Assembly (NCBI RefSeq): GCF_022539665.2
Contig: NW_026712553.1
Coordinates: 43,988 to 107,987 of the forward strand
DNA: 64,000 bases
Direction: 5' to 3'
DNA from: Daphnia carinata
Taxonomy: Eukaryota > Arthropoda > Branchiopoda > Diplostraca > Daphniidae
Part shown: in pieces, positions 1 to 10,227 of the stretch
Position numbering within the stretch: position 1 is the stretch's first letter
Layout of the letters: each line of letters begins with the position of its first letter
Position numbers and translations under genes: made by a program
The notes under the pieces: generated by a model
The model's database searches: none
What the model saw: the letters and a program-made list of their open reading frames with translations, nothing else
What the model was told of the DNA's origin: nothing

Positions 1-464
1 AAGGTCACGATTAAAGTTTGGCCCATTGACAGTAAAGGAGTCTATATCACTGTCTTCTGCTTCACGACTTTCGCTGTCATCATCTTCACGACTTTCGCTG
101 TCATCATCTTCATGTTCCTCCTCATCTTCTTCATCTTCATCTTCGTCTACAGGCTGTACATGCCAAAATAAAAACAAATATAAGACTAAAAACAAAAGAA
201 GAATATGATAAATTGATTATAAAAAAGAGAAACCTCTGACGACGTCTTTCCAATAGGCAACATATCACTGTTCTTCGTAGCTACTGAGTTCAGCTGCATG
301 GTATTTTAACATAATAAAGAAAAACAATTATAAAACTAAATTCACTAACCACATATACAGATCTGAAGACAATTTAATGACTATCACGAAATACAAAGGG
401 GAAAGCATCCATACCCACATTTGGTGTTCTTGTTCCAACTGGGTCAATTCGTTTTCCCCATCAA
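1..464 (-). CDS. APC15: Anaphase-promoting complex subunit 15 homologue (block A copy, cut by window start)
   Basis: APC15 is a small acidic subunit of the anaphase-promoting complex/cyclosome that promotes release of the mitotic checkpoint complex. Exons on the minus strand: 464-415 encodes DGENELTQLEQEHQMW, 293-234 encodes LNSVATKNSDMLPIGK plus TSSE, and 153-1 is the Asp/Glu/Ser-rich tail, whose stop lies outside the window. The order ELxQxEQxHQxW, then LxSIxxKxxxxLPIGKxxSE, then an acidic tail is the APC15 pattern. Borders are GT-AG and the phases agree (the first exon starts with two bases of a split codon). The first coding exon was not found. The tail has an extra 24-bp repeat relative to the copy at 47782-48272. 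Recognition is from family knowledge only. Confidence 0.72.
60..107. repeat. 24-bp in-frame tandem duplication in the APC15 acidic tail
   Basis: The 24-bp word starting cttcacgactttcgctg occurs twice here, at 60-83 and 84-107, but once in the matching exon at 47782-47961. It adds eight residues (Asp/Ser/Glu/Arg-rich) without shifting the frame. It is the clearest coding difference between the two APC15 copies. Confidence 0.9.
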
Positions 465-1286
465 CTATTAACAAGGAAACAGTAAAACGCGAATGGTTCC
501 CAGCTTTTTCATGCTGTTTCCAACAAATTCCCAAAGGTAATGGTAAATACTTAAAACTAATGAAATTTGATTATCAATATCAACCGTGCTTAATTGCACA
601 CAGAAATTAAATGATAATTTGGAATTTATCTTCAAAGGATTGCAGCCTAGGCGTTTTCATCACTATCGCGCTGATAGGGTTACGTTGTTATCGCTGATGT
701 GAACTCGACTTCAAGCGACCAAGGATCACTCTTATCTCATATATCTCGTATTTCATTGTCTCTTCGACTATAACACAGAGGTTTGAGCAGTCTAACGAGG
801 AAAGAATCGAAGTTCGTATTTATTCCATTGCTTGTACGCCATTTTTTTATTTTTTACCTTAGCCACTAAACGTATTGTTTCACGTTTTATTAGGCATTTT
901 ATAACGGCCCCTCGCTTAAGTAGAGAAGGTCAACTAGAATGATCAGATGAAATGAGCCGACGTTCTGATTGAAAGGTTGCTACTTCCCAGCACTTTGTAA
1001 TTTCATTTCAAATTTTAATAACAGTCAACCTCCATCTCTTTAAAATGTACTTTTGTTTTTTGTCTAGCAATCTATACGGCATCCAGTCCAGCAAATTTGC
1101 ATAGAACTGCTTTGACACTTCGAAAAATACCTTGGAATGGCACCTCTTCAGGTAACAGAATAAGACGATGGTTCGTTTAAAATTCAAGGGACATTCAACA
1201 CCACCGAGTACGAGAAGTCAAGCCAAGGTGGGGGGGATTTCATTTCAAACACATTTCGGGAATACTTTCCATTCATCTTTCTCTGG
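465..1286. other. No gene recognised: APC15 upstream side
   Basis: The minus-strand sequence just above the APC15 exon at 415-464 carries a good pyrimidine tract and TAG acceptor (ctgtttccttgttaatag), so an upstream intron is expected. I could not find the N-terminal exon with the expected Trp-Phe motif. The rest, including open frames of under 80 codons, shows no family motif. Confidence 0.5.
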
Positions 1287-1812
1287 CGTCCGAACAGCCA
1301 GGACCATACCGTGCTGAATGCGAAAACCCCCCACCTGGTTTTGAATTTGTGATCCAACTCTCCCTGTCACCGCGTTGCGTTTGCTGCAAGGATAGTTACG
1401 GCAAGCGAACTGCTGTTTGGGCCAACGTCAACGCAGGACAGACGTTCGTTTTGAAGCCATGCTCTCCGAGTCGATGGATGGAAGTCCGTTAAAATGCCCG
1501 CTACTATCTCCACGTTTGGAATTGGAACAAATGGAAATTCCTTGCACCGTTTGGATCCACTTTTCAAGAACTGCTGGCGAGATTAACGCACAGATCCAAT
1601 TCACTCATTTCTTCGTCAATCAGTTGAACTGCGATGTTACATTCCATTTCGACACACCCGAACAAGACGAGCAAATCGGCGCCTATTTTGCTAGCTATTT
1701 TGTCAGCCAGGAGTCCCGCCATCGATGCCTTGTTCCAGGACAGAATACAATATGCGATCACGAGAGAAGTTTGCATCAAAGATATCGAACCAAACATTTT
1801 TAAACAAAGTAA
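1287..1812 (+). pseudogene. BTB/POZ-domain protein pseudogene (block A copy)
   Basis: Two frames together spell a BTB/POZ domain, a dimerisation fold used by CUL3 substrate adaptors of the speckle-type POZ group. One frame gives FVNQLNCDVTFHF then EQIGA (about 1609-1679). The other gives ILLAILSARSPAIDALFQ and later VCIKDIEPNIF (about 1672-1803). The usual BTB order is CDVxFxF, IGAHxxILxARSPVFxAMF, DIEPxxF, so the domain is split by a frameshift near 1677. Upstream in the second frame are PPPGFEFVIQLSLSP, then SRWMEVR, a TAA stop at 1490-1492, then NARYYLHVWNWNKWKF, and a TGA at 1625-1627. The same lesions occur in the copy at 49095-49620. It could instead be a gene with unrecognised introns, but two stops plus a frameshift favour decay. 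Confidence 0.55.
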
Positions 1813-2779
1813 CAACAATTATAACACATGTTTAGTGTTATACCAAATGCACAGACACGTCATGGGATCTGGATTTTCTTACGTTTGACGAGGCCCGTCA
1901 GTTGCACGGGGCCAGCGGGTGGTGTGCGGGACCGTTCGGACTATATGTCGTTAAAGGTTTCTGTTATCCTTCAGGCTAAATGTGCATGTCCCATCTAAAG
2001 AACTCTGTTTTTATTTTCTTGAACGCGGATAACGGGAAATGGTTTGTGAATGGTGAAGTAACAAGGCAGCGTTAGATGGCGCAACGTGTCAAAGACTCAC
2101 GCTCAGCTCCCGTTGGTTACCTAACGGTACATTCGGTGTAATTGCTCAAAGGGTAAGCTGACCAACAGATGGACAGTTTAAATAAACCAACGGGTATACC
2201 GTTTTAACAAACAAATAGTTTTGTTTTGTTTGTTTTTAACTTCCGAAATGGGAAGGATCAGCAAGGGAAATAAAACAGCGGGATTCACGAACGCTGAACA
2301 GCTGACTCGCTTGATGCATTTGACCGGCAACGGTACGCTTTAGTAAAATGGAGTCATCTATCAGGCAGAGATAAATCACACGATTTATTCATATTTAGTA
2401 ATTTATTTATTTAGTTATTTAGAACGAATGAAATGGATTGAATTCCATAGCCTATTGTTCCGCGTAACGTTCAAACGAGTCACGATCCGTGATTGCACCA
2501 CTTTCAGTTTCTGTTGTAGCAATTTTTTTCTATTAAACTTTTTCCAACATAAATAAAATTGTGTATAATAAGTAAAATAGCAATTTCCGAATACAGTTCA
2601 TTTTTATAATCGTCAATATCGCACACCGTGTTTGCGAAATTCAACTGCCAAGGTCGATTGACGCCAAAATGAGATGCAGCTGGTTTCGATCATCTATGGG
2701 GCACTATAAAAGACTTGATGAAACAGCATATGGTTGTAGATGTAAGTTAGATATTAATTAGATGTAAGTTAGATGTAAG
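1813..2779. other. No gene recognised
   Basis: AT-rich intergenic sequence. It contains a short open frame of 31 codons from ATG 2248 (starts MGRISKGNKTAG) with no family match, and a run of TTTATTTAT-like words at 2390-2420. No convincing exon borders or RNA gene. Confidence 0.5.
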
Positions 2780-2890
2780 AAAAAAAAAGTCGGGACAGTT
2801 GATCGAGTGATAGCAACCAGCAACAGTTGCATTCGAAATTAAGTTCGAATGCAATGTTCCGACTTTTTTTTTTGGGGGGGGGGGGGGGGG
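2780..2890. repeat. Nested inverted repeat with G-run (small MITE-like unit)
   Basis: Outer arms AAAAAAAAAGTCGG (2780-2793) and CCGACTTTTTTTTT (2859-2872) are inverted copies. Inside is a perfect 11-bp stem, TTGCATTCGAA (2827-2837) and TTCGAATGCAA (2844-2854), with a 6-base loop. The right arm runs into about 18 G. The same structure is at 50588-50698. It may be a tiny non-autonomous element or a transcribed hairpin. Confidence 0.7.
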
Positions 2891-3919
2891 CTCTCTCGGC
2901 CTATACGGGCAACAAAGGAGCACGGCAATGGCCAGTTCCAGACCACATTTAGCCGTGATTATTTTTTGAAACTGATTATCATTTGAACTTGCTGCGTTGC
3001 TTATTATACAAAATCTCATTTATGCTAGAAAAAATTTGCAAAAAATTTAAATACGCTTTGATTCGAGCCGCCTTTGTTCGATTGTTGCATTTCTAGGAAT
3101 CGCCCAATGCTTGAGGTGCACACGATCGGGAGTTTCAAACAATAGTTAACCATTTCAATAGTCCCACGCAATTTTTTATTTAGCATAACACACCAACGTC
3201 TTGGGCTAATATCGAACAGCGCGGCTCCCTTTCTCCAAAACAATTACAGTCCATACACACGTCCCGCACATTCACGCCTGCGTGAAACGGATGTGTGCAT
3301 AGGGAACTGTGGGTTAAGCAAGCACGTACAGAGGCAGAAAACGTTTGTTCTTTAAATAGCCACTTAAATTACGGGGACACCTGCGTTATGAAAGCGGACA
3401 GCGTTGTTGTTTTAACCGCGTGCGTATACACACGTCGTGTTAATCACATACCGACACTTGCTAATGCAGGGACATCCCGCGGTACGCAAGAAAGAACAGT
3501 GATCGATCAAAATATTACGTAGGTCGTCGGACGCGGTGCACAGAGGGTGTCAAAGACCCGGAAATGTCACCACCAGATCGGCTGTGCATGTTTAAACACG
3601 TGAGGTTTGTTATCGGCTACACGATTGATGTCCACTGGGCATCAGGTCGATCCAATTGGCCAACGTTTCGAAGAGAGGACTCGTTGTACGAAGCAAAAAG
3701 AACCACAAAAAATGAAACGATTTGTTACCTTCAACAAAAAACAATAGGATTCAAAAATGTGATGTACCTGTTGGCTGTGGGACCAATCGGCGATACATAA
3801 AAAGGGCAAAGAGCGACCGATGTGAGTAACAGAAAGTACGAAAGCGTCTGAGAAGGCAGGTTGCTATCTATCACTCATTTTCAGTTTTGAAGTACATTTT
3901 GCAGGTGATTATCGTTTAG
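2891..3919. other. No gene recognised; two short unassigned open frames
   Basis: Open frames 3295-3522 (75 codons) and 3564-3800 (78 codons) on the plus strand start with ATG and have no recognisable motif. They are preserved in block A' (51103-51330 and 51372-51608), but block identity explains that. A TATA-like acataaaaaggg lies near 3795, ahead of the secreted-protein candidate, and may be part of its promoter. Confidence 0.4.
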
Positions 3920-4817
3920 TTGATCACGACGTTGGTGGTCGATGGACAGCGGACGCCCACCTACACCGAGTCGAGAACAATCAGCACGACAATTGATTTC
4001 ACAAGTAACGTAAGTTTTTTGCAAAAAAAAAACGAATTGACGAAACAATCATCCGTTGATTGATCATTTTTGTTCATATCCATTCAAGTTGATCTGCGTA
4101 AAACTGGTGAACGTAACAGGAAGATGTCGCCAACGGTGAAGATTCGCCATTTAGCAGCACGTCCTCCTGATGATGAATGGGCCACTCTATCCGCTGACAA
4201 ACGAGTTCTACCATCCGCTTACACAATTCATGCCAACACAAACATTACGGTATAAATGAATTCCAAAACAATTCAGTTGCAATATCAAAATCAACCGACA
4301 TCGTTGTGTACAGCGTCGAAGCAACGCCTTTGTTTACATCACCTGATTGGCCGAACGATCGTTCATTCCACTTACCCACGCACGACGAGTCATGGATGCC
4401 GAGAACATCATCCATCAGGAGGAAACAGCCGGGCTATTTCTCCAAAATAGGCAATGCATTTTTCAATCCAGCGACTTCCGTCAACGTCACCATCACACGT
4501 AAACACGTTAATTAACTTCATTTTAATTTCATTCATATTTTTGATTGCGTAACAGACGTTGTGTCTAGGACGGCAGTGACAAGGACGGCCAGTTTCTTCT
4601 TAATGGGCTGTACTCGTCAAAAAGTAACGTAGTCCGTTTCCCTACGTGATGTCCACCATCAACGGACGAACGCAAATTGTTCCATTTTCCAGTTCGATGG
4701 CACAATAAAAAGAAGAAGAAAGATCCGATCGTGGCCACCGTAACGAGGACATCCATCTCCCCAGTTTTAACGCCGTCACCGTTTCCTTTCGCTGTTTGCG
4801 CCCGCTCTAGACGATGA
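3920..4817 (+). CDS. Thr/Val-rich secreted-protein candidate (gene model uncertain)
   Basis: I cannot name this gene. Several exon-like pieces share Thr/Ser/Val-rich composition: 3920-4009 (starts LITTLVVDGQRTPTYTES, donor gtaagt), about 4086-4251 (DLRKTGERNRKMSPTVK through HANTNIT), about 4313-4499 (VEATPLFTSPDWPND through SVNVTIT, donor gtaaac), 4557-4625 (VVSRTAVTRTASFFLMGC), and a C-terminal piece up to TGA 4815-4817 (DPIVATVTRTSISP then PSPFPFAVC). Tails of repeated V/T/S ending near FPF..C resemble a group of secreted proteins I associate with Daphnia. Phases agree between the third and fourth pieces but not everywhere, and no signal-peptide exon was found. It may be a decayed copy. The duplicate is at 51728-52625. 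Confidence 0.35.
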
Positions 4818-5440
4818 TCGTCAAAATTGGGTATACAAATTTAAATTTTATTTATATCGTTTCGCGGCGAACGTTTTTTTTTTTAAATAAAAGAGTATTA
4901 ATTTAGCCTGAGCCTATCATTGCGCGTTCTCTATAAGAATCATAGCGGAATGTTTATAGAAAATCGGAACAGGCTGTATTTAAATTGAATGTTTTTAGGG
5001 GATCAGCTACGTTTGCGTATATGCTGATATGTGGGGGGGGGGTGGATCGTCTATTTCGATTGCGCAACAACTACTGTTGGGAGCGGTCAACAGACGAAGA
5101 AAAAGACGGGCAAATAATTCTGGCGTTTTTCACTTAACAGAAAGAAACAACATTCGGCATAATATGCGCTAACTGTATACTTAGCGTTTGGGTCAGAATG
5201 CGCATATTCAAATGCGACCACCTGGGGTAACGTCGTCTTCTTGTTTAAAAAAAAAAAGAAAACACGCTGGCAAATGTTTGAACGCGTGTCTTTTCTTTAG
5301 TTGCTCAGACGCCACGGTAGTTTACAATTGGTTCCAGTTAATAGCGCGTGATTGTCTTCGCATTTGCATATAAGCAAAACGCGCAAAAATGATTGTCATT
5401 TGCCACGACGGACAGCGCAACTTTCACAATTAATAACACT
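4818..5440. other. No gene recognised
   Basis: AT-rich spacer with a G run at about 5033-5042 and a short A run near 5251. It ends at the 3' side of the Tyr-rich pseudogene. Nothing else supported. Confidence 0.5.
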
Positions 5441-6574
5441 TTAGTCGCTCAGTGTAATAGCTGGGAGTGGCGTACGTTGTTGTGTAGTACTCTGGCGCTT
5501 TTGTGGTGTAGTATTTGGAGGATTCAGTTTGGTAGTAGGTTGGAGCTGAGTAATACTTCTGTGCCCCGGTGTAGTAGTTAGGACTGGCATAGGTTGTTGT
5601 GTAGTATACTGGAGCTTCAGTGTAATAATTTTGTGCAGCACACGTTGTTTTGTAGTACTCGGGAGCCTTCGTAGTGTAGTATTCTGTGGCCTCAGTTTTT
5701 TAATACGTGGGGGCCTTAGCGTAGTAAGCTGGAGCTGCGTAAGTGGTAGTGTAATAAGACGGGGCAGCATAAGTTGTGGTGTAGTTAGTAGGTTCCACGC
5801 AGTAACTTTGGGCAGCGTAAGACTTCGGGTTTCAGTGTAGTAGGTCGTCTCATCGTAATAATATGGGGAAGCTGTGGCGTAGTATGTTGGAGCTACGTAG
5901 TACTTGGGCGCCTCTGTAGTGGTAGTAAGACACAGTTGTTGCGTAACTTGGAGCTGAGTAACATTTTGAGGTCTCAGTGTAGTAAGCCGGGGAAGCATAA
6001 GCTGTCGCGTCAGAGGCCAGGTCAGGCATTTGTGGTATAGTGGGTGGGAGTTACGGTGTAGTAACTTGGAGTGGCATATGTTGTTGCGTAATACACTGGC
6101 GCTTCTGTGTAATAGCTCGGTGCGGAGTAGTATTTCGAGGCCTCCGTACAGTAAGTTGGAGAAGCATATGTGGTGGTGTAGTATTCAAGTTCCTTGGTGC
6201 TGTAATGTTTGGGCGCATCGCTGTAGTAAGTAGGGGCCACATATGTTGTGGTGTAGTACTCGGCCGCCTTTGTAACGTAGTACGGCGCAGCAGTGGTTGT
6301 CTGGCATGAATAACTACCGTATCCATAAGATGAAGCCATTGGCACACCTAAGGTCGATCCAGTCATCAGGAAGACGACAGCTGGTAGCAGCATACTGCCA
6401 TAGTAACCTGACGAAAAACAAAAACATTAATTTTCATAATTCCATTATGACATTGAAGTTCTTAAAACAAAAATAAAGAAGCACTTCGCCTCGTTCAAAC
6501 ATCAATTTTATCAACAATTGCATCATCACATTAACTAAAATCATTAAACAAGTTGAAGTGTGTACATTACTCAT
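5441..6574 (-). pseudogene. Tyr-rich YYTTTYAAP repeat protein, frameshifted (block A copy)
   Basis: Secreted low-complexity protein of unknown role; Tyr-rich repeats suggest a structural or cross-linked extracellular material (inference). Exon 1 supplies ATG at 6574-6572 plus one base and a donor gtaatg. Exon 2 starts at 6407 after an AG acceptor, giving MSYYGSMLLPAVVFLMTG, a signal peptide, then MASSYGYGSYSCQTTTAAP. Repeats follow: YYTTTYxxPxYYTEA, YYTTKxxEYY and similar. The frame stops at TGA 6022-6024; the repeat reading then resumes in other frames (for example [13 protein letters not shown] near 5900) and ends near 5441 with SYYTERLKCY. At least three frameshifts separate start from end. 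The copy at 53249-54382 has the same lesions. The intact paralogous repeat array is at 18954-20140. Confidence 0.75.
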
Positions 6575-6690
6575 GATTGCAGGTCGGAACTGTAACACAC
6601 TAACTCTGGTATTGGTATTTGAAAGACTGCTAGTAGTACACAGTGTCAGAGCTGCTCACTCGGCTAACCTCTACCGTCGATTTGACCTCG

Positions 6691-6697
6691 TTTTATA
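6691..6697 (-). promoter_or_regulatory. TATA box of the Tyr-rich gene
   Basis: TATAAAA on the minus strand within ccgtataaaacgaggtc, about 117 bp upstream of the start ATG at 6574. A transcription start near 6661 would leave a leader of roughly 90 bases before the 4-base coding exon. Confidence 0.6.
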
Positions 6698-7129
6698 CGG
6701 TTTCCTATCATCCTGATTCTTCTTTTGAGCCCAAACAATCCATCTGTTCATCCTGACATAACAACCACTATTCCTACCCTACCTGTCACCGCACCTATCG
6801 TATGTATTTTCAAATATCGAACAAAAATATAATTATCTTCCCCATCCCAATGAACTATTGTTATTCCATTGAATGAAGCACCAAGCAAAAACTAATGTGG
6901 ATCCAGATGTCGTACTGGCAATTATGAAATTATTTCATACCTGATCACGATTTTTTCTCCAGATCTTAGAACCAACTGAAAAGAAGGCACCTGTTGTTTA
7001 AAAATTTTCAAACGTTTCAACAGTAGAGTCAATATTTCTATTTTATTTCTTACAAAATGAACTTTGTTACGTCCAGCATTGTTGCAAAGGTGTGTATATG
7101 TATTTACTAGTACTATTTACTGCTACTTT
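6698..7129. other. No gene recognised: upstream region of Tyr-rich gene
   Basis: AT-rich sequence between the TATA box and the dispersed 223-bp repeat. No exon, RNA gene or clear regulatory array found. Confidence 0.4.
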
Positions 7130-7358
7130 CAGCTGATGTCACGATGGGGATCATATGGTACAGCAATATGATCCGGGCCAAGATCGTGACAGTTCTGGAG
7201 GATACTAGCATGTCAGTCAAGTGCTTTGCGCAACCATTTTTACTATTTTCCTAATAACTAAAATCAAAACTGGCAAACCGAAACTTCTATCTCTGCCGAA
7301 TATTTGAGCATTACCTTAACATAGGCATTTTCAGATTGAAACTAGGAAATAGCCATTA
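7130..7358 (+). repeat. Diverged member of the 223-bp dispersed repeat
   Basis: Starts cagctgatg and ends gaaatagccatta, matching 10003-10225, 23627-23849, 30852-31074, 38535-38757 and 57809-58031 with many substitutions. It shares the words aggatactag, tgtcagtcaagtgctt and tatctctgccgaatattt. It carries a nested hairpin at 7139-7189. Here it is followed by the Tyr-rich 3' flank; elsewhere the same end is followed by an LTR or by SLC38A10. Confidence 0.8.
7139..7189 (+). other. Nested hairpin in the diverged repeat copy
   Basis: Outer arms TCACGAT and ATCGTGA, inner arms GGATCATAT and ATATGATCC, with loop ggtacagca. The inner stem and loop are shared with the other repeat copies, while the outer stem uses different bases (compare 10015-10051). 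Confidence 0.7.
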
Positions 7359-7360
7359 GC

Positions 7361-7789
7361 GTTGTAAATGCAAACTGAAAAAAAAATCACATTTCATTCT
7401 GCTATATTGAACTACCAACGGAAAGATAAATGGATTTTAACCACATCAACTACACAATGCCGTAGGGCTAACATAACGAATCAATGCGACTCAACTGAAT
7501 ATATAAATTGCGAGCATATCTATAAATACCAATTGTATACTGTGTTCAGCAATTACAATGTTGTACAAACACATACTAAAAACGCCTTCATCCGCTTTAT
7601 GTAATAAAGACTAAAAACAAATAGATTCGGCAACGACATTATAGCTGTATTCAACATTTTATTTATAAATCACATTCGTTTAGACTAGTTAATGCATAAA
7701 TACACGGCAGGGAAATATTCATCTTGGAACGAGGACTGCAAATAAAACAAAATCTAATTCTCCTATCATCGAACATGATGGACGACGTT
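7361..7789. repeat. 3' flank of a Tyr-rich gene, homologous to 18452-18953
   Basis: Words such as gtaaatgcaaact, catttcattctgctat, cgccttcatccgctttatgtaataa and tagctgtattcaa recur in the same order at 18452-18953 with substitutions. It is the downstream flank of the Tyr-rich fragment on the minus strand. The plus-strand open frame 7368-7604 lies in it and has no motif. Confidence 0.7.
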
Positions 7790-8283
7790 GGAGCTGAATA
7801 GTACTCCTGTGCCTCGGTGTAGTAGCTAGGACTGGCATAGGTTGTTGTGTAGTATGCTGGAGCTTCAGTGTAATAAATTGGTGCGGCATACGTTATGGTC
7901 TAGTTCTCGGACGCCTTTGTAGTGTAGTATTGAGGGGCCCCAGTCTTGTAATACATGGGGGCCTCAGTGTAGTAAGCTGGAGCTGCGTAAGTGGTTGTAC
8001 AATACTCAGTTTTCTTCGTGTAATACTCTGGAGCAGCAGTAGTCTAGTATTCAGCGGTCTTTGTGCTGTAGTAGTGTGGAGCTTCGGTGTAGTAAACCGG
8101 AGCAGCATAAGTAGTAGAATAGTTCTTGGTGGGCTCGGTATAGTAATTTGGCGAAGCATACGTTGTTCTGTACTCGGTAGCCTTTGTAGCGTAGTACTGC
8201 GAAGCCTCAGTGTAATAAGAAGGAGCGGCGTAGGTGGTAGTGTAGTACTTCGGGGCTTCTGCATAGTAGCTTGGTGCAGCATA
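7790..8283 (-). pseudogene. Tyr-rich repeat gene fragment, 5' end lost (block A copy)
   Basis: Minus strand reads [38 protein letters not shown] and more repeats from 8283 downward. Stops TAG at 8044-8046 and 7900-7902 each sit where the repeat expects a Tyr TAC codon. The reading fades near 7790 at the 3' flank shared with 18452-18953. The 5' end is replaced at about 8283 by the inverted-repeat element, so there is no signal peptide or start. Copy at 55598-56091. Confidence 0.75.
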
Positions 8284-8317
8284 CAATAATAATCTAGGAT
8301 AATAGTAATACACACAT

Positions 8318-8877
8318 AATCTAGGATTTGAGGAAAAATGGAAAAGCGAGAAGGCCTTCTCACTTTTGCAATTTTGGCAAAATTTTAGATTTCGCTTTAA
8401 ATACGTGGTTTCGATGCAGAATTGAACGGGCATCACGAATATGAGGGTTGTTTTCTCGTGGAACTCATAGTGTTTTAATAAAACGTAAAAAACGAGGAAG
8501 TTGGGTTTAAAAAAAATAAGCCCGACTTTATCTTTAAATTACGATTATTTCAAAAACGGCTTACTTGAAAATAAAACAAATGGTTTTTTCTGAATCCGCG
8601 TTAAAATAGGGTTATACTGTGGGATTTTCATCGCATTCCGAGAGATTTCGATTTTTTCCGATTTTGACAAAAGTGAGAAGGCCTTCTCTCTTAGCAATTT
8701 TGACAAAATGTTAGATTTCGCTTTAAATACATGGTTTCGATGCAGAATTGAACGGGGATCACGATTGTGAGGATTGTGTTCTCGTGGGACTCAAAGTTTT
8801 TTAATAAAACGTAAAAAACGGTAAAGTTGGGTTAAAAAATAAGCCCGCGCTTATATTGTCGGGCTTAAAATTTTTTC
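8318..8877. mobile_element. Inverted-repeat element, left end missing (block A copy)
   Basis: Matches the right three quarters of the element at 21778-22502 and ends at the right terminal repeat GTCGGGCTTAAAATTTTTTC. Two related halves of about 200 bp are visible, each with gattTCGCTTTAAATAC-type sequence and an AAAACGTAAAAAACG word. The central palindrome is GAGAAGGCCTTCTC in both halves here. The left end abuts the truncated Tyr-rich gene. Confidence 0.75.
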
Positions 8878-10002
8878 CTATTAAAAAATAATAGCATTGA
8901 ATCTAGATAACTATAGATGATTCTGATTAAAAATTACTCAAGGAACATGAAAATGGAATTTGTCTTTACGTAGAGTTTATACTTTTGGAGTAATCTAAAA
9001 TATGAAATAAATGTGTGTGCGAAACGAAACCATTACTAGCGCGCCAGTACGCTACAGCGCTAGCGTGAAACATCAAACTTCTTTGATTATTCAACGTTTG
9101 CATATGTATTTTATATATATACTTGCATGCATATGCATATGTATTATACCTGAACATGTAGACTCAATCTTTAACGCATAACCCAAAAGGTAACTAACGT
9201 TCAAAAAATCCTTTGTGGAATATTCATGGTGACAACTGAATGGATTGTAATTACGAACAACCATTATCAACTAGACTTGATAAGTCCTGGGAATGTGGCA
9301 TAAGGTCATTATTTTCCAAAGCGGAAATTTAGAAACCGTGATTGTTAAAGTATTATGGCCCAACAGACGCGATGAGCTGCATGCAGGGCTACTTATACGT
9401 TTGGATATGAATGCAAAAAATAAATAATGACAAACCTACATTAGCTTTAACTTACTTTCCCTTCACAACTAGAATAGCACCAAGCCAATGCATGAATGCA
9501 CTAGTGCCAAAATCGGCCGCAAGGTGATATGGAGTATTCTTGCATGTCATTAACGGTGCGTGATGCCACGCCCTAATTCGTGAGTGCTACATAATAATTG
9601 AAAATTTTAAACATTTACTCAAGTGTTTTGTTTATAATTACCTTGGATGTTGTTTATCACTATTTTCTGAATACAGTTCATTTATTACATTGTGCAATAG
9701 TTTCACTGAATTTAAATGAGAATTAGTTTAAGACGGAAAATGCCCGCTAGCGTTATCAACATGGTTTGGGGTCGTCATTCACGGTATATAATAGTTGCGT
9801 GAACATCTTTAACGTAGCGGCACTTGAACAATGACTGGGTATGGTACCCTCCCAATGTTGGGAACTAGTACCAAGAGTCTGTAAGCAATTACAACTCGAA
9901 ACGTCAAGCGTTGGTATGATGATGATGGCACCCACAATGATTGGTCCACCAATCATTGGCCCCCCATTCCAATGCAGAACTGAATAGAGATGTAAGAGCT
10001 AT
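8878..10002. repeat. Unit sequence repeated five times in the window, no gene recognised
   Basis: Almost identical to 22503-23626, 29727-30851, 37410-38534 and 56685-57808. It holds short minus-strand frames (63, 66 and 60 codons) preserved in each copy only because the copies are recent. A plus-strand frame of 47 codons (VGMMMMAPTMIGPPIIGPPF near 9910-9965) is also present without a family match. No splice structure or RNA gene identified. Confidence 0.6.
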
Positions 10003-10225
10003 CAGCTGATGCGAGATGGGGATCATATAGTACAGCAATATGATCTCCATCGGGGCAGGTCTGGAGGATACTAGTATGTCAGTCAAGTGCTTAGCGCAAC
10101 CTTTTTGGCTATTTTTTCAATAATTAAAATAAAAACTGTCAAACCGAAACTCCTATCTCTGCCGAATATTTAAGCATTTCCTTAACATATAAAAATCTAA
10201 GGGCGAAATGAGGAAATAGCCATTA
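10003..10225 (+). repeat. 223-bp dispersed repeat (block A copy)
   Basis: Begins cagctgatgcgag and ends gaaatagccatta. It contains the hairpin at 10015-10051. Immediately after it comes a gypsy LTR at 10228. In tandem units 1-3 the same end is joined to SLC38A10 exon sequence instead. Confidence 0.8.
10015..10051 (+). other. 14-bp-stem hairpin in the 223-bp repeat
   Basis: Arms GATGGGGATCATAT (10015-10028) and ATATGATCTCCATC (10038-10051) pair over 14 positions with a single G-T wobble, with loop agtacagca. Identical hairpins lie at 23639-23675, 30864-30900, 38547-38583 and 57821-57857. Confidence 0.8.
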
Positions 10226-10227
10226 GC

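Larger units (their letters stand above)
1..10227. repeat. Block A: left copy of a 10.2-kb near-identical duplication
   Basis: This stretch reappears at 47833-58034. The offset is 47832 at the edge, 47808 after a 24-bp indel near position 84, and 47807 then 47806 near the right end. Differences I could read are few, for example C/A near 725, T/C near 947, A/T near 1812, G/C near 2174 and T/G near 5180, plus homopolymer changes. The block holds APC15 (3' part), a BTB pseudogene, a secreted-protein candidate, two Tyr-rich pseudogenes and dispersed repeats. It continues beyond the left window edge. Both copies are followed by gypsy sequence. Confidence 0.95.
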
